Source of the DNA: Rachycentron canadum
Lineage: Eukaryota; Chordata; Actinopteri; Carangiformes; Rachycentridae
NCBI GenBank assembly: GCA_038496675.1
Contig: CM076659.1
Span: 19,096,417 to 19,160,416, forward strand
DNA: 64,000 bases
Reading direction: 5' to 3'
Shown here one piece after another: positions 54,636-64,000 of the stretch (its first letter is position 1; every line of letters begins with the position of its first letter). Under the pieces are notes generated by a model. It had not been told where the DNA came from. It saw nothing but the letters and a program-made list of their open reading frames with translations, and searched no databases. Made by a program: the position numbers and the translations under genes.

Positions 54636-57193
54636 AAGTGCGAGCTGCTGGCTCCTGTGTTTGCTGGGAAAGCGGATTTGTATTATCTCATCGCCAGGTT
54701 GATGCTCCTGTAGAAGTGCTGGAGCCTCTGTGTGAGTCGCTTTGTTCGGTGATTGTGTGTTTTTGGAACTTGTTTCAGGGCTGCAGCTCACTCTGTCATA
54801 CAGCAAGGTAGCCGCTGTATTTGTGTGGCGTAACAGCACTGTGCTGGGCAGGTGATAGGTGAGTTTACAGGGTTTGTGCTCTGAAAGACGTAGCAGCCGG
54901 GGGGAAAGGGGGCGAAAATGAACAGGTTCACCTGGGGGTTGTGTTTACATCAATGCTGATCAGAGCCGGAGATGATTAATACCGGCGTCTTCTGTTAGCC
55001 TACTAGCCGTTTCCTTTGCAGACAGATGTTAGGAGGTGTTAGGGTTAGGGATTTTTCACCTGTGGAAAAGGGGCTTAAGATGATCCATCAACCGCTTTTC
55101 ATGCCACTGACTGGACTGAATTCTCCATCTTCCACAGCTCTCGGGCTGCCTTGTAGGGAAACACATAGCTGCTCCTCAGTGTTGTTGAACAGCTTGCTGA
55201 ACCTGACGCTGGCCCTTTCCTGAAGGTCTTCTCTTGATGACTTGGCTCAGACTGGCAGTGTATGCCAGACCACGCAAAGGTGATACGCTTCAACAGCTCT
55301 TGGTACAACCATAAGTGTGGTAATTCATTGGACACTCCTTTTGCCTCAAACGCCTCCCTACCGGTGAGCCATGGAGTGGTGTCAGCCCCATCATGTCTGC
55401 CTGCTGAAAATGTAGCTGGAAGGTTTTGTTAAACATTTGTGATGCAGCAGTCAAACCCTCCAGTCTTTGCCATAGGAAACTGAGGCATATGCAACAGAAC
55501 CGTATCCCTATGCAACAGCTAGGATAGCAGCCATTTTATTTCGACAACTTGGCACTGTGAACTGCACACCCCCAGTTTTGTTTCTAGTATTCATCAGAAT
55601 AGTCGTATTCATCCCTGTGTACGTATGTGTGTACTTCCCTCCACACCAGATTGTCTTTATTCCCTCGTGTTTTCACTGCTTTCTAGTGTTTTTCCCAGTG
55701 TTTGCTTCTGTGGGTTTTCACTTTTCTAGCTTCCCTTGGTTTATGGATTTTTGCCAACTCCCTGCCTACTTTGTTTGCCTTTTTTGGACCGACTACCTGT
55801 GTGTGACCTTTTGGTCCCTCAGTAAAGACTTTGCCTTTCTGAACTCAACCTTGCCTCCAGTGAGTTCCTCTGAATCTGAGTGTTTGTTCCTATCAGAGCT
55901 GTTACAGGGTGAGATGTAAAGAGGGAAGGAAAGGAGAAAATAGTAAACTCTGCACTGTCTGAAATGAAGATTATGTGTTGCAGGATGGTCTAAACCAATA
56001 ATTACCAAGAACTTCCCCCAATCATGTACTGTACCTCACAGCAGGTACAAACAAGGATTACAAACTGATGTTGATCTTTAGTTTCTCCCCCAGTCTGTCA
56101 CTTGATTAAAAAAGTAAGTGCAAAGCTACAGGTAAAGCTACAGGTATAGATAAATGGCTGACTTGGCCACTAACTCCTCTAAATGCAAAAATTGACTGGC
56201 TACTGGAAAACAACAGAAAACTGAAGTGAAAGACCATCAAACAATCGATGAAGTGACCGTGTGAGCTATAAAACATACACTATCGAAAGTAGACGCAGAA
56301 ACCACCTGCACTTTAAATGCTAAGACGTCTGTAGCCTACAGCCGTGCTGCTTCTCTTCTTCATGTACTGTTGAAACAACAAAAGCCTCCCTGTGACAGTC
56401 ATCAAGGGTCAGATCCAATCCCGAGATGTGGTGGCAAGAGCCACAAGGAAAAGGTGCCCTGTGTTCTTCTCTGTCAGCTTCTCTCCAGATTCAGTCTCAC
56501 CTTACAAGTTGACCCCTGTCTCAGCACAGTGGAGACACACAGCCACAGATACACACAGGGAGTGAACATCTAATGGGAGGTGTATTAAGGAGCAGCTTTC
56601 ACCCAGTAAGATGTGCCGCCATACCCATTTCTCTCTATTGTGCATTTAAATGTATACACCTTTGTGTGCACTTTCATGATCACGTGTGCAAGCATGCACG
56701 TGCTGTTGGTTTTTGTGCGTGGATTTGTGCGTGCGTGACCACAGTCCCACACCACAAATCAAAGCAGTGGTTTTTAGTTTAGCAGGACACTGGAATCAAG
56801 ACACAACATCTCTGTTTTCTCCATAATGACACGTTTGCATTAGCAGCTGCCGACGTCACACGTTTCCCTGTGGAATTTATTTCACCAAGGACACACACAC
56901 ACATATATTTAACACTGACACAGATAAGAGGTTGGCAAACTGCAGGTAAATCAGAGAGATCGGAGGCCAACGCTGCTGCACCTGATATACATTAGAGTCC
57001 AGGGAAAAAAAGTGCTTTTCTCAACATTTATTTGTAAAGTGTCAGGTTTTCTATTTCTCAGTTATTTGAATCTTTTAACATGACACTTTTTTGTTTGTGT
57101 TTGTATCTTGAGCAGTTAATTGTCCATGTCCATGAAGAAAATAACCTGGTCAATGCCCAGAAAAGTTTTGGTTCAGACCTCTGATGTATAATT
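54632..57193. other. Non-coding; two ambiguous stretches
   Basis: On the minus strand about 55099-55335 has two overlapping open frames (one gives FSKLFNNTEEQLCVSLQ, the other a 78-codon frame) without a recognisable family. About 55556-55917 is open for 120 codons on the plus strand and is T/C-rich with an AGTAAAGACTTTGCC phrase, resembling an old retroelement terminus; no paired copy is seen. Confidence 0.3.
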
Positions 57194-57230
57194 ATATAGC
57201 TCAATTGCCAAGTTGGCAATTGAGCTATAT
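57194..57230. repeat. Perfect 17-bp hairpin, 3-base loop
   Basis: ATATAGCTCAATTGCCA (57194-57210) and TGGCAATTGAGCTATAT (57214-57230) are exact reverse complements around AGT. Confidence 0.95.
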
Positions 57231-57262
57231 GTCCTCTATATTAAGATGTCCTCTATATTAAG
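57229..57262. repeat. Perfect two-copy 17-bp tandem duplication
   Basis: ATGTCCTCTATATTAAG occurs at 57229-57245 and 57246-57262 without difference, overlapping the hairpin's last two bases. Confidence 0.95.
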
Positions 57263-57334
57263 CGAAATACATAATACCCATCTCTATGTCCCATGCAACA
57301 ACACAGAGTTGTTTCTGATCTGGATAACTTGTAC

Positions 57335-57365
57335 ATATATATATATATATGTGTGTGTGTGTATA

Positions 57366-57414
<49 letters not shown>

Positions 57415-57427
57415 ATATATATATATG
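57335..57427. repeat. Compound (AT)n(GT)n microsatellite
   Basis: Alternating AT and GT blocks, about 93 bases of pure alternating purine-pyrimidine sequence. Confidence 0.97.
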
Positions 57428-57610
57428 TTTAATAGACTTTTTAAAGACTTGACATTTCTGGGAACAGTCATAGTTGCAGCTAGGGTTAAATTAGTATTTC
57501 GAATAAAATGACTTCTTTGTTGACATTTGGGGACTATCATTGTCACGCTTAAATAACAAGAAAAACTGTTGAAAACAGGAAAAATTAGTCTCCTGTATAA
57601 TAATCTAAAG

Positions 57611-57662
57611 TTTTGTTTTGATGGCCCATCCATCCACCCGAACCCTCATCATCACCTGACTT
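57611..57662. repeat. Family C fragment
   Basis: TTTTGATGGCCCATCCATCC, then ACCC..CCCTC.TC and CTGAC match about 19801-19845 in the same orientation. Short fragment. Confidence 0.55.
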
Positions 57663-57720
57663 CCAATATTAATTACTACTGGAAATACACTTTAATGTAA
57701 GCATATGTTGTTTTTGGATC

Positions 57721-58131
57721 ATAGACTTGAAATAAAGATGCATGTCGTCTCTGTGACGTCACCCACAGGTTTCTGAAGAGTGGTTATGTAGTTCAGGTTG
57801 AGCCACAGTTGCCATCTTGTCTCTGCATGACTCCCATCTGATCCAAAAATTGGCAAAGAGATGGGGCGTGTGTGGACTTTGGCGCATGTGGCACGCCCCC
57901 ATGTTATGCATAACTTCAAATCTAAAAATTAAACTTAAAAATTAAAATTGCTCAAAACTGACCAAAAGAGTTTGATTGTACCAGGCAGTAAATGTTCATT
58001 TGTGCTGTAAAGTTGGACATTTTAAATTGGGAGTTTATGGAGATTCACTCACTTATTTTTGGAACCAACCTCAAGTGGCCAACTGCAGTTTTTTGGCAGC
58101 TCCATGTTGGCGTCATTCAGGTTGCCACTTG
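57721..58131 (+). repeat. Dispersed repeat family A-related, copy 3
   Basis: Begins ATAGACTTGAAATAAAGATG, then TGACGTCACCCACAGGTTTC, which parallels TGACGTCATCCATTGGTTTC of copy 1. It ends in GTTGCCACTTG, the inverse of the AAGTGGCAAC start of copy 1. The middle differs from copies 1 and 2, so this is a related subfamily. Non-coding; the 66-codon minus frame is a shadow. Confidence 0.65.
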
Positions 58132-59000
58132 AAAACATTAATGCCGTTCTCCAATAATATAATGACAAACAAATTTACAAGTCTCTCATTCGTTGTGTGT
58201 CGCGTGTGGTGGCGTTCATACCCATGCGATCTTGAATAACTTGGTAAAGGAAATGAATGAATAAATATTTTAGAAGCACCATACAGGCTTATGACATCTG
58301 TGAAGCACTGAGAGGCAGAGAAATAGAGGTAAACATAACACCTGAGACAATGCAGCTGATTAATTCAGCAGCAACTACACTCCCAACAGTGTTTTTCTTG
58401 TCACTTTTGTTCCTTATAATGCTCAGCTATGTTATCCAAATCGATTTTGTCCCAGCTACCATTCCCCGCCTCTGCTGAAAGCAACACAACCCACCTTTAA
58501 AAACAGACTTCCATATGTTATGGCTGTAAGGCAGAAAAGTAGAGGAGAAAAAAAATTGGTGCTTTTCCTCTCTTTCCGCGGTGGGTAGATTGCCCTTCAC
58601 AGTCTAATGAGTTCTGAAGGAGTTGAGCATAAAATGGAGGGAGAGACATTCACAGGCCAGCAGGCTGACTCATAAATAACACACCTGAGAGCAGAGGAGG
58701 GGAGGAGAAGAGATTGAGGAAGGGTGGGTGGGTGGTGGTGGGGGGGTGTTGGCCAGAGATAGGAAAACCTTTAAAAGTAGTGAAATATATACATCAATGC
58801 ACACAAAAGCAAAGGCCCGCAGCAGAGTGCAAAATAAGAAGGGGGAGGAAAAACACTTAGCAAATGGAGAGAAAGATTGAAGCAGCTCTAAAAAATGTGA
58901 GTCACAAATACACACAAATGCCAACTACCAAGGGGCCTTCATTCATGTCATATAGCCCCTTTGTGCTGATGTCAAGAGAGGAAAAGAAAAATGCACCAAA
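58132..59000. other. Non-coding; purine-rich bits
   Basis: A G-rich GGGTGGGTGGTGGTGGGGGGGTG run lies near 58724-58747. No gene. Confidence 0.45.
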
Positions 59001-59216
59001 AGGCAGCTGCGGCTCAGGAGGTAGACAGGGTCGTCCACTAATCGGATGCTGGTTCGATTTGGCTCCTCCAGTCCACATGATGAGATGACCTTGGGTTAGA
59101 TGCTGAACCCCAACTGCAATATTGGTGTGTGTGTGTGGTACAAAGTGAGAATGCTTGTATCAGTGCTTGTAGTCTAAAGCACTTTGAGTGGTTTGTACGA
59201 TTAGAAAAGTGCAGAT
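59001..59216 (+). mobile_element. tRNA-derived SINE, second type
   Basis: The head GCAGCTGCGGCTCAGGAGGTAGA resembles a tRNA A-box region and GGTTCGATTTGG at 59051-59062 is B-box-like. The body CTCCAGTCCACATGATG, then CTTGGGTTAGATGCTGAACCC, and the tail AAAGCACTTTGAGTGG and GATTAGAAAAGTGC match a common teleost repeat I recall. It is unrelated in body to the SINEs at 10.6 and 49.7 kb. A (GT)6 run interrupts it near 59125. Confidence 0.8.
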
Positions 59217-60687
59217 AAGCGCAGATTTACATCATGAGATAAGTTACAAAATATTTTCTATTCCTGTTCCTCATTTCAGTAACAAGTCCAAGCAATATGA
59301 TGGCAGTAAAACGTATTTGGTCACCAGAGGGCAGAAGAATGTAGTTGGCATTGCTTTAATTCTTCACCTGAAGAATGTCATTTCAATATTTGCTCTACTT
59401 TTAGCTCTGTTTTTCTTCCACCAACTCAAATTAGCTGCCACAGTTCCATTTTGTAAACTAGCCAGTTGCTAACTTTGGCTCTAAGCAGATTGCAGACAAT
59501 GATTTTATTTTTTCTTTCTCAGACAACCTTTTTTTTTTTATGAGAGCACTGAGACTGAACCACACAGAAAAAGCTTTATAATTATTAAAAGTCTGCAAAA
59601 AACGCTTTTAAAAAACCAAAGAGTTAATAAATGCACAGGGGTCACACGTAAAATGAAGGTCGTTTTATCTATTTCTGATGACGCTAACATCAAAGCTCTT
59701 GCTATCAACAGTAGTTGATGTTCAGGTAGCTGTAATAATGTGGAGATAGACAAAGACGGAGGTATTGTTATGATGTCGGATTGACGAAACCTGTGTGCAT
59801 GCTGACTGAACAGGGAGAGAACAAGAGACAGGGGAGCAGTGGTGTCTACATAAGTCATACATCCACATGGATGCACACAAACGCATGCTCATATGCATGA
59901 ACACAGACAGACAGGCAGGGCTAGTGCGTGGAAATGGCCCAGCATATGCAGGGTAGTTTACATATAGCCAGGAGGAGTGAGAGTCACTGAGGCAGACAGC
60001 ACAGCAGACAGCGGGACAGACTGAGTAGGCACATGATGCTGCATACAAACACTCAGGAAAAAGCCTAAGAACGAAAAGAGAGCAGAGATCCAGAGTTCCT
60101 TGGACAGATAAGGTGGACAGATAAGCTCTAAGTCATATGATATACACAGCATCCGCAGATATATGAATGTATTCGATATTTCCACGGCCATAGTAGTGCG
60201 GCGGTGCAGCATCAGTCACCATCCTGCTGTTAGACTTTCAGTTCAGGGAAATCAAACTGAAGCACAGGTTGTGTTTCAAATGACTGTCACTTTGTTTTCT
60301 CCTTAAACACTGTCACAGTCACTCCAGCTTTGTTAGCATACAAATGAACTGAATCCAATCAATTTTTCATTTCTGTTGTTTTGATCTTCCTGACAGTATA
60401 CATTCACTAAACAGGTTTGAATGCATGTTCGAGCTTCAGGAGAGTGTGTATATATACTGTATAGTCTGTAAAAATTAAAGTGTTAAATGAGACTGTCATT
60501 AGTTTTATTTTTCATAAAAATGGGAGCTCAGCTGTGTGTCCGTGATGCATTTCTGCTCATGCTAACTGCACAGTTCTTCTTCTCTGCTGCCAGAAGAATA
60601 AAGCAAATCACTTGTTTTAACTTGGACAGACCTACCAAACAGCCATGCTGCTCATTTTTCCCAATCATTTGATACAACCCAGAGAAG
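59217..60687. other. Non-coding, nothing recognised
   Basis: Overlapping minus-strand frames at 59538-60212 (84-112 codons) have no motif. Confidence 0.4.
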
Positions 60688-61015
60688 TGTTTCCTGAAAT
60701 AGTGCCCCTATGGCGGCAGGTGTTCCAGACCTTGATTGTCTTGGTTATAACAACACACAAGAGTGGCGTACCTAACTTCATTGCCAGGGTTACAATCTTT
60801 GTTGGCATAGTTACAAAAAGAACAGCATGGTTAACTTTGTTGAACGGTCATGGATAATAAAAGCAACATAAACTGTTGGTTTCACATGGGAATCGAACAC
60901 CACTCTCCTGTGTCATATTCCCGTGTTTCCCGCCTAGCAACAAAAACTATGGGTCATAATAACCTGCTGACAGATGACCTTTAGGCTCGTTTCTTACATG
61001 AGGACAGTGTCTTAC
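60688..61015 (-). repeat. Dispersed tRNA-related repeat family C, copy 2
   Basis: Ordered matches to 19531-20000: TTTCCTGAAATAGTGCC, TGGTTAACTTTGTTGAACG, AAGCAACATAAACTG, CATGGGAATCGAACACC with TCTCCTGTGTC, and a final GAGGACAGTGTCTT. It is about 140 bases shorter than copy 1, lacking most of its TCGCTCTATAAACTATGTCG stretch. On the minus strand GTGTTCGATTCCC fits a B box better than copy 1 does. Confidence 0.75.
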
Positions 61016-64000
61016 AACATATCATACCATATAAACATACAGACCCATACAGATATTTATAACACACCAAAACCACTCTTTCACATGCTGATATCCAGCT
61101 TTGCCGAACTCTTTCATCTCGCTGCAAAGGAAAGAAAATGTTTCTGTTATGAAGGTTGAAAAGGTCCGTTTAAGTTAAATGCTGAACTTAGATTTTTTTT
61201 TTTTTTTTTTTTTTTGTGTTCAGGTCTTAATTTTTAACCCATGTGCCGGTGATTGTGACAATATAATATCACCATCTGATGTTCTAAACAGAAGAGGGTG
61301 TTTTTATGAATTCTGAATAATAGTGTCAGTACACCTAAATGAATGAAGTTAAAAAAAAAATCTCCACCAGCCATCATCATCATCATCATCCCCTGCTTTT
61401 CATTCCTCTTGAGTGAAAGAAAGCGTTTAATGACCTCTCCAGCGCCTCTCCATCTTTTTCTTTTTCTCTGCCTTCACGGTCACACAAAAGGCCAGACGAA
61501 AGGCGAGAATCAGCACTCAAATACGTTTCTATTTTTCCTCTCCCTACACCAGCACAAAAGGGCTGCATGACATGAATGAAGGCCTGAATTGAGTGGGAAA
61601 GGTTGAAATGGCTCGAGAGAAAGGGAGAAATTTGAACCAAATAACAGACAGGCAGTGAAAAAGGCATCTCTGGCTCTCGGCAGCTGGCTAGTGGCTAGGT
61701 GCTTTTGCCAGGTGCTTTTTTCAGGTTTTCACATGAAAAGGCTGCAATATGTGCACAGCAATATTTGGAACTTGTGGAGACACAATGAATAACATGTTAG
61801 TGCTGGGTTTTTTTTTTTTTTTCTGTGTGAGTCTGTGCATTAATGTAAGTTTTGTAGTACAGGAAGAGCAAAGGAAGACTTTCTTGGTACCTGATGTTTG
61901 AAAGGTCTATGTAACTTTTCCATATTAAAACTAGACTAGACATACATTTTCTATATTTCCAGCAAACCTGGAGAAATGTTTTATTTTAATTGTGGTAATG
62001 GTTCATTTCATATGGTTACCTGTTGTTGATGTTGTGTTGTGGTTGCCTGCCAGAAGCTCAAAATCAACTTTCATCTAGCTTTAACCTTCGTTTTTACAAT
62101 GCTGCACATTTTACAGCCTGGTTGTTTTTAAGTATGTTTTTTAACCAAATTAAAGATTTATTTAGTTAGTTTTTTTTAATTTTTTTATTATTGGACGTCT
62201 ACATCTTAAGTAACCAGAGAAAAAAAACAGGCAAATGTCGACAGCTCATCTCCCGGCTGCTCTGAAACGTGAAAAAGTATTGATGATGCACTGATTTTCA
62301 TTGTAAAACAGTTTTTTTCCTGTGTGTCTACCAGTTTTAATGACCTGGTCCTTTTGTTGTGAACAGAAGGACACCTCTGGGCATAATTCAGCTGCTGGTA
62401 AAAACCTCCTGGTCATCTGGTTCATAAGTTGTTAGAGAAAGAATTGAAAAAATAGGCTGGCAGCACTGCTCTAAGCATTTCCCTGACGTCCTGTGTGTGT
62501 TGCAACGTGTTTGTGAAAGCCTGACTTTTAAAGTGAATATACTTTATTCAGTGTGTTTACCTGCCAACTCAGTGGATAATTCAGCTCCAAGTAAAAATCT
62601 CCTCATTAACCACTACAGGAGCTGATGGCAATGGACGTGAAGACAACAACTCCTTACGTTACGTACTGCACCTTCAAGAGATTATTCTAGAAAATGGCGA
62701 CATTGCAGACGTCACTACTGTCATGAGGACACATTATGTCTGTTTCACTGCCATAGCCTGCCTTTCACTAAGCAACTTGCCAGTCCTGTCCAGAAGAACT
62801 GCCCCACTTTCCCGCCTTTTCGAGTCACCTGATCACCATACCCACCTCCACACCAAGCCACCTCTGTCCTTCGTTTAACTGGCACCTGGGCACAATCAGC
62901 AGCATTACTGCCAGATCAGCTAATTCGTCACCGTAGCCGTAGGCTCCAATGTACAAGTAGATAATGGCGGGAAGAGTCATCTTGGATAAATGAATTGGTT
63001 TCCCTACATGCTGCAATAGTAACTGTGTAACACCATGTACTAACAAGCCATTGGTGGTGTGTTAATGTGACACTAGAACAGGTATAGTCCCAACTTAGTC
63101 CCACGAAGAATTGCCAGACTTTGCACTGCTGTTTCTTCAAGTTGCTATAATAACTTACTATGCACTTCACAATGCTCTTGTCATGCTAGATGTATTCACT
63201 TCAATGAACCGTTCAGGTTCGTTTGCTTTAGTAGGGTAACAGCGTGATAAAATGCATCATTTCATCTTCAAATGACCTTCACAAGAGGAACCAGGAAATA
63301 ATGAAGTGCTCACTCCTGGCAGTGCTGTGTATTAGCCAGCCGGCAGCCAGAAGAAGGTCTCTGGCACTCCTGCAAAAAGATTTCATCACTAGCAAAGGAG
63401 GTTTCAGGCAGAGCTGCTATGAGCCAGAATAATTTATCACTGAAGGTGCAACTCTTTGTTGGCATATCTTGCAGTTGTTGATACACTTGTCTATTTCTGC
63501 ATCTGCCTCTTGTCTGACTGCTCTGTTTCTTTCTTTCAAATGTCAAAGCCAAACATTTGGTTCCTCCCTTACAAATAAACAACAAGACCCCAACTTGCCC
63601 CAGTAAGTGACCAACCAAGTGGTAACTAAACTGAGTCAACTGTTTAAACTTAACCAGTGGCTCATAATGGAAAAGGTTACGGCATAGTGGTGGAAGTAGG
63701 TCAGGCAAACTGACAGGTGTGGATTTGTGTATGTCTGTGTGTGTGTGTGTCTGTGTGAATGTGTGTAGAGGATGGGGATGACAGTACATGCTGGCTGACC
63801 AGCTGACTGAAGATGAGAAGGAGGAACAATTGAAGATTGCGAGAGGAGGAAGGTTTGCAGGAATGAGTGTAAGTGGGTCATGTAAGGAGGTGGATTGACA
63901 GAAGAAAGCAGGCGTGACAGGGAGGGGGGCAAAAGAAATGAGAGAAGGGAGGGAAGGTGAAGTGACAGGCGGTGGGGGGGGGCTGGCTCTTATATCTGCT
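61016..64000. other. Non-coding, low-complexity runs
   Basis: T runs lie at about 61194-61215 and 61809-61822, (CAT)6 lies at 61372-61390, and a short GT run lies near 63736. An imperfect direct repeat of about 33 bases (ATAATTCAGCT...AGTAAAAA/GGTAAAAA..CTCCT) lies at 62388-62420 and 62575-62607. The 159-codon minus frame at 63310-63789 includes the GT tract and shows no family motif. The right edge is purine-rich with G8 near 63973. Confidence 0.45.

Noticed and set aside
55043..55052. Interstitial telomere repeat
   Set aside because: Only about two TTAGGG units; too short to mean anything.
55556..55917. 120-codon gene or LTR
   Set aside because: T/C-rich frame with no motif; no paired repeat to confirm an LTR.

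Overview
The window reads as non-coding nuclear DNA of a bony fish, probably a percomorph-type teleost. The support is AT-leaning composition, many long (AC/GT)n microsatellites, and several interspersed repeat types that I recognise from teleost genomes. These include tRNA-derived SINEs with A and B boxes and the conserved segment TCCCACAGTCCAAAGACATG, a LINE reverse-transcriptase fragment, and short elements with inverted termini. No open reading frame shows a credible complete gene. The long open frames are mostly translated microsatellites, purine/pyrimidine tracts, repeats or the assembly gap. I found no tRNA, rRNA, CRISPR, operon or bacterial feature. The best reading is a gene desert or a very large intron.

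Layout. 0-9 kb: a long dispersed repeat (family A, 472-950), a family B repeat, a truncated SINE on the minus strand, a short MITE-like piece and a LINE fragment. 10-13 kb: a near full-length tRNA-derived SINE, then about 0.9 kb of broken coding-like sequence on the minus strand that encodes charged coiled-coil-like peptides. 14-25 kb: a (GT)34 tract, a minus-strand SINE, a tRNA-related family C repeat, a perfect hairpin and an inverted family A copy. 29.7-31.1 kb: local clusters of CpG in an otherwise CpG-poor window, the best candidate for a regulatory segment. 34.3-35.8 kb: two arrays of a degenerate minisatellite of about 32 bp, which look like duplicates of each other. 39.7-41.6 kb: two pyrimidine-to-purine strand switches and an (ATCT)17 array. 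45.5-46.6 kb: two non-autonomous DNA elements, one with TTAA target sites and a piggyBac-like N-terminal peptide. 47.3-49.5 kb: a scaffold gap whose right edge carries a Nextera transposon-end sequence, in a locally duplicated area. 49.7-58.1 kb: another SINE, two weak exon candidates, two perfect long hairpins and another family A copy. 59-61 kb: a second type of tRNA-derived SINE and the second family C copy.

No set of genes works together here. The interest lies in repeat structure, in short perfect inverted repeats that look recently formed, in one duplicated minisatellite and in an adapter artefact. I see no convincing undescribed gene system. Family names are from memory of teleost repeats and were not checked against a database. 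Repeats supported by more than one copy inside this window are marked as such.
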